From: Nymphaea colorata
Taxonomy: Eukaryota > Streptophyta > Magnoliopsida > Nymphaeales > Nymphaeaceae
Direction: 5' to 3'
Length of the DNA: 64,000 nucleotides
Assembly (NCBI RefSeq): GCF_008831285.2
Contig: NC_045147.1
Location: 20,774,581-20,838,580 of the forward strand
Positions 46,696-58,175 of this stretch are shown here, piece after piece; within the stretch, counting starts at the first letter, position 1; every line of letters begins with the position of its first letter. Both the position numbers and the translations under genes were made by a program. The notes below the pieces were generated by a model. That model saw only the letters and a program-made list of their open reading frames with translations. It was not told the DNA's origin and did not search any database.

Positions 46696-46829
46696 CTTTG
46701 TATCTAAAATCTATGGAACGAAATTCCCATTTTTCATTGAAAAATCGGGAATTCGTTCGGGTCTTTGGATCAAAATCCATGGAATGTAATCCCGGTTTTT
46801 CATTGCAAAACCGGAAATTCGTTTCCCGT
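46696..46829. repeat. 67-bp tandem pair, each copy a hairpin
   Basis: Two diverged copies start at 46696 and 46763. Each contains a small inverted repeat around TTTTTCATTG, such as ATTCCCATTTTTCATTG followed by AAAAATCGGGAAT. Confidence 0.7.
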
Positions 46830-48293
<1,464 letters not shown>

Positions 48294-48357
48294 TATGGTT
48301 AAAGTCTAGGACTCTGGGTTAACTGAGAAGACGCCGAGAGTGCTGGCAGCAGAATTG

Positions 48358-48425
48358 GGTCACAGGCTCAACAGTGGAGAATCGAACCCGAGAAAGTGTA
48401 CGGTCTTGACTGCGGTCAATGAGCA
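48358..48425 (-). mobile_element. SINE-like head, minus strand
   Basis: On the minus strand TTGACCGCAGTCAAGACC (A-box region, 48402-48419) precedes GGGTTCGATTCTCCACTG (B box, 48372-48389). The compound microsatellite lies about 70-100 bases downstream in the element's sense. Confidence 0.4.
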
Positions 48426-48869
48426 GATGACAAGATTACCCTCGAAACCAAGACCGCTAAGAAAAAGGCTCAATGGTGGGTAAAGTTGTCATTTTATCTT
48501 AAGATCACGTCCGTCTGTTCACCTGATTCTGGTGGCCTCTGCTGCGGTTTGACCGCTGGGAGCTCTGAAGAGTGCTGCCCATCTCCCCTGCACTGGCCAG
48601 CCGATCTTTTGCCGAGTACTCGGTGTACACCCTCGGACTTGGCGCTCTGAGTACGGCGACCGCCCCCTGCGCGGCGACTTTTTCGGAATCTGAAAGTTGA
48701 CGGATAAATTGACACTCAGCTCCTTCCTTCCCGCCCCTTCTTCCTTAAAATCGACCCCTATCTGACCCTTAATTACTAAAATGTCACAAGCAGCCATTTC
48801 TCTCGCTGGTGTTACTAGCATCTGACTCGGAACTGCCGTGATCCGATTCCAGCCCCGCCCAGTCAATGG

Positions 48870-49017
48870 CTCGGTTTTCTGAACCTGAAAACTGGAATTC
48901 TCTCTCTATATATAATCCAAGATTCCAAATAACAAAGTGTAGGCATACTCGGTTTTGGAACCTGAAAGCTGGAATTTTTTCTCTCTAGATAATTCAAGAT
49001 TCCAAAGAACAAAAAAT
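48870..49017. repeat. 78-bp tandem duplication
   Basis: Copies start at 48870 and 48948. Both begin CTCGGTTTT, continue with GAACCTGAAA and CTGGAATT, and end with CAAGATTCCAAA, differing by scattered substitutions. Confidence 0.75.
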
Positions 49018-50635
49018 ACATTGGACGGTGGGGATCAAACCGATCGCAAGCTTATGGCGTAGATGTATTCGATGGATTCTGATTTTGATCTACAAGATCC
49101 AAAAGTGGACTTTGAATCTCTGCATGAAATTGGCCGATTTCCAAAAGTGTCAGATTCTCGCTAAATGCGAGTTTGATAAAGTACTTAGATTCAGATTTTC
49201 TTACTGAATTCCACAATCCGATTTACAATGAAAACCATGTTGAATAAAAATCAAGTCCTTCTACTCTACGTGACTATCGTAAGTAAAAGTCCTATTCAAC
49301 TTTAGCAATACAACTGACTGAATATGGCATTGCTGAGAGACGCAAACATGTGACAAAAAATATGAATTTTATATGTGTGCAAGGCCGATTTTATCTTTAG
49401 TGTTTCATTAGATTAAAGGGCATTTGATAGCCTCTAATATAAGATCCGATGTGCTTGATTTAAGATCTTAATCTATCAAACACACTCGAGAAATGACAAG
49501 ATTGTGTTCCTCATATCAGTGCCCTTCTGCATGTTGAAGAAAGAGCATGTCAGACACCATTTTCAGTAGCAGAGCCGCCGCTAATGTGTCTTTGAAAACG
49601 ATGCCTTCAATGATGTTAAGTTGACGTGAGCTGCACCCGAAGAAGTTTTGAACTTATAGAAAGAGATTGCAGTAAGCAATATGCTTTTTTGTTTACAAAA
49701 TTTTTAAATATCATGTTCCAAGACTAACCAAGGGGACCAATAATTCACTGACCATATGCCTACACGATGTCAGTGATAGTTGTACTAAAGAATATGACCA
49801 CCCATATACTGATCTCCATGAGGGCAGAACCTGAGACTGGAGCAAACAGTGACCCTCACATGACCACATATTGTCTGCAAAAGTAAGGGGAAAATTTGCC
49901 TGCGATGCACAGCAATCATGCATGCTTGAATATACAGCAGAAAGACCTGATCTTCAAATGGTACTATTTTGGTGGATGGGCAAAGGCGTGCAATCGAATC
50001 AAACGCCTGACTGGAATGGGATGGTCAAAGGACAATATTTTTTTACTATAGAACGCTCTTATATGATCTTATATATACTGTTAATTTCTGGAGAATATTT
50101 CTCTTGCAGAATATAAAATAGAATCACCTCTGCTTTTGGAGTTACGGACAAAACTGCGATTAGCCAGGCTTTTACATAACCTTAATTTCCAATTGTCCAC
50201 CCCATAAGCCGTACAGGCCAAATAAAACTATATTAATGAACTGGAAAATTAACTTGCTAGAGTGTGGAACCTCTGTCATGTTTATATTTTATCGTTAACT
50301 TGTGGGTTGCATAACTTTTGTTAGGTGAGTAGGAAGAACATTTAATTCTAGTGCCCAACAAGAAGACTGAAGCCCCTACACTTCCTTCATCCTTACAAGA
50401 TACTAGGCTAGCTTTTGATGTCTCTTGTTATGCTTCAACTTCAACTTGTATATCAGTCACTCTTTTTGTGATAACATAAAAAGTGAACGTCTCAAATATC
50501 TGAAATGGAAACTTATCATATACTACGGCCAACATTCGAGTGGTGTTTTGAAGAAGTGCACCTATGCTGGAATCTGCATTGGCCATGGTGACCTACTATA
50601 ACTGTATCCAATGGCGCGTACACACACACACACAA

Positions 50636-50720
50636 AGTGAGGAAGCCACATGGTCTCTGGTGAGGGCAGTTGCTCAAGCCAGTCTCACAAAGTATATTTA
50701 TTTTTTCATTAATGTTTTTA
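50636..50720. repeat. GGGCAGTTGCTC repeat fragment
   Basis: GGTGAGGGCAGTTGCTCAAG followed by CCAGTCTCACAAAG and an AT-rich run matches the order seen at 9678-9730 (GTGGGCAGTTGCTCGCACC, then AGCCTCTTAAAAT). Confidence 0.45.
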
Positions 50721-50887
50721 TATATCTAATTGTTGATATACATATTGGTACGCTTAAAAACATTAAGTTACTAAATTAGTACCGTGCAACTAAAATTTCT
50801 AGCTCTCCCAATGCACATAACTAAATTGAGTATGCCAGACTTATGTTGCTCTATGTGAAGTTGTATTTTTTCACATGAGTTAAACTG

Positions 50888-50960
50888 CAGGTGTCGCGGT
50901 TGAGTGGTTATAAGCATGTAATTTGACCCTTTTATACATGAGGTTCATAAAATATGTGCA
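50888..50960 (+). mobile_element. tRNA-derived SINE-like fragment
   Basis: GTGTCGCGGTTGAGTGGTTA (50891-50910) is a good A-box region of tRNA-Leu/Ser type. GAGGTTCATAA (50940-50950) is the B-box position, with 30-base spacing. Confidence 0.4.
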
Positions 50961-51249
50961 TAAGAGGACCGTAAAAATTATTAACTGTTAGTCTTTAGTT
51001 CAACCTGATGCACAAGTTGTGACATAAAAATCCATCTTTCCAAAGTCTATTAGCCAGTTCTTCAGCAAATATTTTCATGAGGACGTTGCACGATTGAACT
51101 CATAATCCGCATGGATTCATGATGATATAGATGTCATTTTACCTATTCCCAACCGCTAAGGGCAATTTGGTAAATGAGACCGACCAATCACATCGCACGT
51201 TAACACTAAGCTTTTACCATGACAGCACATAGATTTTTGTCTTAAATAG

Positions 51250-53310
51250 TAAGAAGGGAAGCGCTGCTCCTAGTCAGGAGCGTTAGGTCCTCCCACTTCC
51301 CTCTCTCAGTCCCCCTCTCTGTCTCCCTTCTGTTCATTTAGTAAATGAACCCTTTGTTCGTCGTCGATTTGTTTATCTATTTGCGTTTTTTTACAACGAG
51401 TAGTTCATATTCTTCCTAGATCTGCTGGACGCTCCTTCTCTCTCTCTCCCTCTCTCGCCGACCCTCTAGCTTTCTCTCTCTTCAGTCACTTTCTGCCTGT
51501 GAAAAAAACTCACCCTGATTTCCATGTGAAAGCGACTTAGCTTTTGTTTCCCACCTAGTTTATTTAGGATAATTGCATGAAATATGATCTCATCTCCTAT
51601 AGATTTATGTAGCCCTGTCCTTATTTCCTTTGTGGCACTGCGTTTTTTTTAAAAAAATTTTTTTCTCATCTTGTCTTGTGGGTGAGGGGGAGTCATCTGC
51701 CTTGCCCTTCACTGGTTTGGTAGGGGAAAGAGAGGGAGGATCAGGGTCTGCAGAAGTGGAAAACCATGGAGTTCTGAAGATGGAAAAGATGTGGATGTGG
51801 GTGCTATTTTTACTTTTCCTTCATTGCCTTTTCAGGGTATGTTATTCCTGTTCATTTTGTTTTTGCTAGGTTTTTGATGGGGTTTGGCTTTAGAGCGAGA
51901 GGGACAGAGGCTGAGAGAGATCTGGAAGAGGGGTCTTTTCTCTCTCTCTCTCATGTGTTTAGACTTTGTGGCTTGAAGGATATGGGTTTTACGTGGATTT
52001 AGTTTGTGAGTTAAAGGTGGACAGTTTCTACGTGTACGATGGCTGTTCTCAGAAAGGGATTCGGGATTCGTTTCTCCGACAGCCTTCATGGATCTCCATT
52101 GTAGATTCATGGATGCTTCAGAATGGAGCTGAGTTATAGATCATTGAGATGTATTAGAATGATTGTTATGTTGCTATTGCTAGTTTTATGAGCACAGATT
52201 TGATGGCGGTTCATGGTTTCTAATTAACTCTTGCGTGGGGCAAAATATTGAGGGTGTTTCTGCTAAAAGGAGAGACGAGAGAACCTCAGAAAGTTGATAT
52301 TATGATATGTACCAGTGATTTTCTTTTTCGCATTCTGGTCTTATTTGTTTGATTCAACCCAATGCTATGGCAACTTACCAAAGTCTAGCTAAATCACTGG
52401 CATTCTACTTTGTTTGATAAGGGTTTTTCTTGTACATGAATATAATGAATTGTCCCAAGGGGAGGAGCTAACTAAAGATATTTTATGCGTTAATTTTGTA
52501 GTAATAGCATCAACAGAACAATGCACAGCACACAGGTTACGCTTGTTTCTGTTGTTTTAGGAAATTTTTGGGAATTTTTGTGATCAACTTCATGGTTAAG
52601 TGATTTTGGGCATCCAGAATATGTCTTGAATGTTCAAAACATGGTGCTTGTGATGGCTGTATGTGAAGTCTGTTTAGTCAAGTTGATCTTTGTATGTGGT
52701 GTTGCTTCTCGAGGTTCCTGGTTGATCCGAGACTCTTATATGCCTGTTTGTTTTGTATAATTTATTGATATGATGCCGTCTTCCCATGGTTGGTATTTGG
52801 TTTTTAAAATGATGATACAGAAAGATCCATGTAAATATCATTTATCAGTTTTATGATGGGATGGTTTAGACGAGGATGATCATGAAGGAAGGTTGATGTA
52901 ATATCATACATCATGTTTATGATGGTGGCGGTTTAGATGTTAATGCTAATGCATGATGTTTGACATGGTTTTCTGATGTGTATTTATTTGCCTTGCTTCA
53001 TTTTCTTGGCGATTAAGTCCGCAAGAAAATAATCTTCTGTTCTCAAGGATAATTACTTTCAGTTCTGAACACGAGGAATTTGGGGTGAACGTTGTTTTCT
53101 GACCCTTGGATCAAAAGGATCATACGGTGAGTGGGTTGATTATCACAGAAAAACAAAGAAACCGATGGGCATTGTCTGACTGAAGGAGGGAGGAAGAATG
53201 CTGGGTAATGACATCATGGGGAATGGGAAAACTTTGCTTTCTTCCATTAAACGCTGTGTCCGAGTGAATGAAATGCTTGATTTTGATGTCTTTCAACAAA
53301 GTATTGATGG
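51250..53310 (+). other. Probable 5' part of the MIR319 primary transcript
   Basis: A CT-rich leader-like tract (51290-51480) is followed by non-coding, intron-like T-rich sequence up to the MIR319 hairpin. A short frame at 51780 reads MEKMWMWVLFLLFLHCLF and reaches a good donor (CAGG then GTATGTT at 51837). Extension of the primary transcript this far is inference from composition only. Confidence 0.3.
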
Positions 53311-53539
53311 ATTTAAGGGAGCTCTCTTCAGTCCACTCATGGATGGCAGGGGGATCGAATTATCTGCCGACTCATTCATTCAAATGCCGAGCAGGTAGCA
53401 GCAGCAGTAAAAATAAAGGAAGGGAAAACGAGAAGGGGATGGGAAGATATTGGAGGGTGGTGCACTGCTCGGTGATTGTGTGAATGATGCGGGAGATAAA
53501 TTTCATCCCGTGCTCACCATACTTGGACTGAAGGGAGCT

Positions 53540-53548
<9 letters not shown>
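53311..53548 (+). ncRNA. MIR319: MIR319 precursor
   Basis: The 21-base mature miR319 is present exactly at 53523-53543, beginning TTGGACTGAAGGGAGC. The opposite arm at 53315-53337 (AAGGGAGCTCTCTTCAGTCC) pairs with it. The foldback continues: the block 53362-53393 (ATCTGCCGACTC ... GCCGAGCA) pairs with 53466-53497 (TGCTCGGTGATTG ... GGGAGAT), leaving a terminal loop of about 70 bases. This long stem with a second conserved duplex below the loop is the hallmark of the MIR319/MIR159 family, which is processed from the loop toward the base. The T-T-G-G-A-C start and CTCCCT end distinguish miR319 from miR159. miR319 directs cleavage of class II TCP transcription-factor mRNAs controlling leaf growth and flower organs. 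Confidence 0.95.

Positions 53549-53574
<26 letters not shown>
53549..53574. repeat. (CT)n run directly after the miR319 hairpin
   Basis: A CT repeat begins within a few bases of the mature miRNA's 3' end. A second CT run lies at 53911-53943. Confidence 0.9.
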
Positions 53575-53577
<3 letters not shown>

Positions 53578-53904
53578 CTCTTTTTTCTGTGTTCTTTTTT
53601 CAGGTTGGTTGGTAACCTTTCTTAAATGTCCATGGTGCTTTCCTTTCTCTTTCTCTGTATGTGGGAGAATGTGGAGTCCTTGTGGTGCAGGGACTGGAAC
53701 TAAAACTTTGTCTGTTTTGCTGATGCATATATTCGGATGATTGTGTGTCTGAAATTTCAGGCTGTAAGGCCAAAACCCATCTCTCTTTGTCTCTCTCAAA
53801 GAAACGAGTCTGATAGCCTATAATGGCGTAGGTACTGGGGATTACTATTTGTTCCGTATGAATGTGATCAGACTACTGCAATCTTCTTGACAAATTCAGG
53901 CTAC

Positions 53905-53947
<43 letters not shown>

Positions 53948-55391
53948 GTTTCTGCTGTTCCTCCAGATATGAAAAAGAAAATCAACAGTCTCCACTTGGG
54001 GTCACAACTGATCTCTCTCTGAACATTTCAAATGTCCGGTTCCTTCCCCGTGATTACGAGTTGGCGATGGCGACGGCGACGGAGAGCACCAGAACACCCC
54101 ACATATGCTTTAAGCTTCCTCATCTATCGCTACCAATTTCTTTCTACCTTCTTCAGGTCGAGATTATGGCAGCTGTTTTGCAACAAATCACCGAGCTTTT
54201 TTTTCCTCTTCCATTCTTCTCAGTCACTCAAACTGCCATCTATCGTTAATATTTCTGTGAAGAATTTTGAAACAACAATCGTACCTCACCATCCCCATTA
54301 AGAAAAAGGACCCTCTCTCTCTCTCTCGCTTGGTGCCTTCCCATACAGGAAAAGACAGGTTAAAACTCATTCTTTATTGCTTTTGCACCGATTCCTTTAC
54401 AGTCTGCCCCCTCCCCACCCTCTCTCTCTCTCTCCCCATTTTAATATTACAAGATCCACGAGCACGGATTTTCTCACGGTCACGATTAAAATAAATGAGA
54501 AATTCCTTCGCTCTGTCTGCTTTGTTTCCTTGGGCCTCAGCATCCACCACCAACGGGCGGGAAACTCCATTTCTCTTTTGCTTTTGTTCTTTTTCCTTTT
54601 TCCTCTTCTTCTATTCTTTACTGTTTTTCCTTGTTTGGAATGCGGCGTATGCCAGTCGTGCAAGTGTATGTCAGGGTTTTCCTTTAAATGGAAATCATTT
54701 TCTGGTCCTCAGATGAATTTCCTTCCTGGTTTAGCGCTCAACTGTATATTTTATGTGTATTTTCTGTACTTCCTTTAATTTTTGTGGTTTCTCTTAGTTT
54801 CGTCTTAGCGCTTGGGAGAAACCCCTTGTTTTATTTCCTTTTTCTTCTTTTCTGTTTGTAGATTTCCCCTGTGCAATTCTTTAGGACGTTGCCTCCCTTC
54901 GATCGTTTTTTGGTTCTTAGAAATGTTCGTTACGGTTTTGGTGTTTGAACTTTGAACTTTCGTTTATTCATCTCCAAACGCGTTGGCCTCTCTCTCTCCC
55001 CCCTCCCCCCCATGCATGCGTTTGTTTCCTCTCTCTTCCAGCCATCTGTTGGCGTTCCGTTTTCCTGTTAAATTTTTGCTTTCATTTCCTTCACAACACT
55101 TTAAACCCTCTCTCTTTCTCTCTGGTTCGTCTTTGTCTGTGTTGTCTTGTCAAGTGTGAGCATAACAATGTGAAACGGAGGATATTGTTTCTAATTCTCA
55201 AAAGTAGCATGCCATTCAAATGTCGGTCTCTTTTGCCTACTAGATGGCGTAAAATTTGATTCAATCAGATTTTGAGAAATCCTTTAGTCCGATACAATGC
55301 ATGGGGAGGTGTGTATAATCCACCCTGGATGCAATACATCTTGTATTGGAGGGAGGTGGAAATGGTGGATTTCACGTCCTCTCTCGCTTTC

Positions 55392-55396
<5 letters not shown>
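53575..55396 (+). other. Probable 3' part of the MIR319 transcript and intergenic
   Basis: CT- and T-rich sequence without a recognisable protein. The 120-codon frame at 53887-54249 starts inside a CT repeat and lacks motifs. The end of the transcript is not visible. Confidence 0.3.

Positions 55397-55467
<71 letters not shown>
55397..55467. repeat. (AT)19(GA)16 compound microsatellite
   Basis: AT run to 55434 followed directly by a GA run, the same order as at 33407 and 48175. Confidence 0.96.
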
Positions 55468-55469
<2 letters not shown>

Positions 55470-55510
55470 CGCTTACTGGCTTGGATTGGATGTTTATGCT
55501 TGAATCTTCT

Positions 55511-55738
55511 TCAGCCACCCGACGAATGACCTCCAGCCTGGCTCTGACCTTCTGTGGTTGTCGATTGTGACCAAGAAGCTAGGTTGGCGATGCTCTCTTT
55601 TTCAACAGAGACGTCAATTTTGAAGTTCTCCACATCTTTCGGCCAACTTGCCGTTGCGTCCATCGGTTGAGCTGAACTGCTGTTTTCTCTGTCGGGGGCA
55701 AGTTTTTGCAGGATCTCCTGATCAAGTGAAGAGAGCGA
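55511..55738 (-). CDS. Possible orphan terminal exon, unknown protein
   Basis: A minus-strand frame of about 75 codons reads SLSSLDQEILQKLAPDRENS and later SWPKDVENFKIDVSVEKESI, ending GGHSSGG and a stop at 55511-55513. Its balanced, hydrophilic composition looks coding, unlike the opposite strand. It has no ATG at its start; an acceptor-like CTACTGAG precedes it. I recognise no family and found no companion exons, so it may be the last exon of a lost gene or chance. Confidence 0.25.
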   Translation of the reverse strand, partial: SLSSLDQEILQKLAPDRENSSSAQPMDATASWPKDVENFKIDVSVEKESIANLASWSQSTTTEGQSQAGGHSSGG

Positions 55739-58040
55739 TCACTCAGTAGCATGCACCAGCTAGTGGGTGGCTTTAACTGTTAAATGTGAACATCCATACA
55801 CAGCTCCTTACTCAGAGCCAGCACTCTTCGAATAAGATAAATCACGTATTTTTTTTCTCTTTATGCTGTGATGCTTGTAAAGGCTAGAATAATTCAAAAT
55901 CCAACTCAGTTCATTGGTTAATGTCGTGAAATTGAAGAATTGATGATTTGTTAAGAGAACTAGTTTTCACTCCTACGGGGCATCGTTATGTTTCTTTACT
56001 TAAATGAGTATATAGAAGCATTTGAGTGCTATGTATATAGCTATTTCATGAGTATGGCACAAAGATTGAGGCTGATTAATTGAACATTTTAAAAATTGTT
56101 TTATCAATTTGCCCCAGTGTTTGGGACCTTGTGAGGTCGTTTGACAGTAGACTCTGTGAGTGTCTTGGATTAAGTTAGATTCATGAAACATTAACGTTTC
56201 ATGAATTTATTCAAATGAGACTCTCACATAGAGTGTCATCCCTAAAGGAACATAATCAAAATTTAACAATGCCTCGTTTCAACTTGACTGTAGCTAATAT
56301 TTAACAAAACAAGACTTCTATATAAAAGACAAATAATGGTGCCCATAAAACCAGTTAGTGCTGCTCTTAGTTTCTCGAGTTTGGTCATAGCTCTGGCTAA
56401 GGCTAACATAATTCGATAAGCTTAAGAAACCCGTCTGTATATGAACAAGGATGCCACATCTTGAAGTTACCGGCAAATTAATTGTTACATTAGTAAAAGA
56501 GACAAATCTTTTAAGGTTTCGGAAAAGCATCGGAGAAAGATGGTTTGTACAACAGCAGGTGTGCTTTCCTCCTTCAACCACCAGATGAACACAAAACATT
56601 GATGGGTTCCTTCCAATATTTGGATGTCCTCCTTCTCTCTACTTCCCTCTGGTTGCATCTTGTTGATCCTTGCCATAAGTAGACTCCCACTGGCATAAAA
56701 AAACAAAAAGCAAAGGAAAAAGTGCCTGCCTTCTCATGGAGGATTCACGTACGCATTTATGGACGTTGAACCACGTCAACGTTTTGTTGCCGATCAGCTC
56801 TTCCATGATTGTAGCTCCACTGTCGTCTTTCATTCATTGCTCCTTGCAATGATCGTTATGGTCATCTCTTTGCATGAGAGAGAGTCGTTTCTTGCAATTT
56901 ATTGCAGCAAATTCCCATTTATTGGGTTGCAATTTGCAGCATCTTGCTAAGATATGGATAGATATGTTTCTCGAAATTTATTGCTGCAAATTCTGTCTTT
57001 TTGTGTTGCAAGTTGAGACAGCATATAAATATAAATATGTATATATATTATGCCTGTATGTATGATGAATATGATCAATTGAGTAATTCTATTAGTTCTT
57101 CTGATGTACATCTAATTAACTAATTCATTGAAGGCATCCAGCCGTCCAAAGATTTCTTCGTTAATGAAAAAAGTTGGTTATTATAAGTGAAGAGCAGCTT
57201 ATATTTTTTTTACTTTGAAAAACAACGTTAAAAGTGGCACCTTATATATCATAAACAAAATTGAACAGATAGTTAATAAACAAGTGGTCCCATATTTACT
57301 TAATACATGTATTGCATAAACCCTATACATGTAAAGTATCATTATAACCAATTCCATTTGAGACTCGTATTTTGAAGAAATTAATCGGGCTGGGGAGAAC
57401 AAAGGAAGAACAAAGAGAAAAAAAAAGGTGAAAGAACGTGAGAGAAAGCAAGCAGTAAAGAGAAACCAAATCACATTCTCCCGTATATATGAACTTTGAC
57501 GGCTCAACCTAAAGTCAGTACCATGTTTGGCAGAAATTTTCACTCGCTTTTTGAGGGCAACACATACGTGCATTCAAGGGCAACTTAAGTTTTAATTTTT
57601 CCAATTTTTATTTCCTTCCACTTAGATTCTACATTTTTCTATAATTTTGAGAATTTTTACTGATTATTGTTATATATAATATATAGTCTACCGCATCGGT
57701 GTTTCTTTAAATACCATCTCATACCCACCTCATCATACCGTACCCAAACTCATACCTATGAGTCTGTACTGACCTTTTTCCAAAGCGATGGGGAAATGAC
57801 GAACGGCCTTTGAGGGTGTGTAAACGAGTGCTTTTGAGGTGGGTGTGGTCTTCAAAAAATAAGCGAAGAATTGTCGAGTGTGGCCATCATTATGTGCTAG
57901 CTGCCAAGTGGGATTGGATTTCCATTTTCGAAGAACACTTCTCAGCCTTTTGAATCGCCACCTTCCTCATTTTGCTTTGAGGATTGCAAAATCAAGCTTC
58001 ACGGGTTTTGAGCCTTCTTTTTGAAACATCAGAGCAACTC
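55739..58040. other. Gene-free stretch
   Basis: AT-rich sequence. Only short open frames without motifs. 57700-57780 contains CCCATACC-type phrases reminiscent of the repeat in introns 2 and 4 of the oxidoreductase gene. Confidence 0.4.
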
Positions 58041-58046
58041 CACAAA

Positions 58047-58175
58047 ATGCAGTCATGGCTGTGTTCACTGTCCTCGGCCGTCGGGCATCGCCGGCCAACC
58101 CGACAGGCACCACCGGTGTCCGGAAAAAGAGAGGAAGAGAAAAATGAGAAGTTGATCTCGGACGTCGTAATTTGA
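58047..58175 (+). other. Short GC-rich open frame, unknown
   Basis: Begins MQSWLCSLSSAVGHRRPTRQ and ends after 42 residues at 58175. Locally GC-rich and exon-like, but with no recognised family and no clear continuation. Confidence 0.2.

Larger units (their letters stand above)
48426..51250. other. Gene-free stretch
   Basis: 48500-48860 is unusually GC-rich with long open frames on the minus strand but no recognisable protein. A 78-bp tandem duplication lies at 48870-49017. Fragments resembling the GGGCAGTTGCTC repeat lie at 50636-50720, followed by a SINE-like copy near 50888. The rest is unassigned. Confidence 0.4.

Noticed and set aside
48519-48866. GC-rich 115-codon minus frame suggesting organellar or foreign DNA
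   Set aside because: I could not match it to any plastid or mitochondrial gene, and the GC-rich patch is short.
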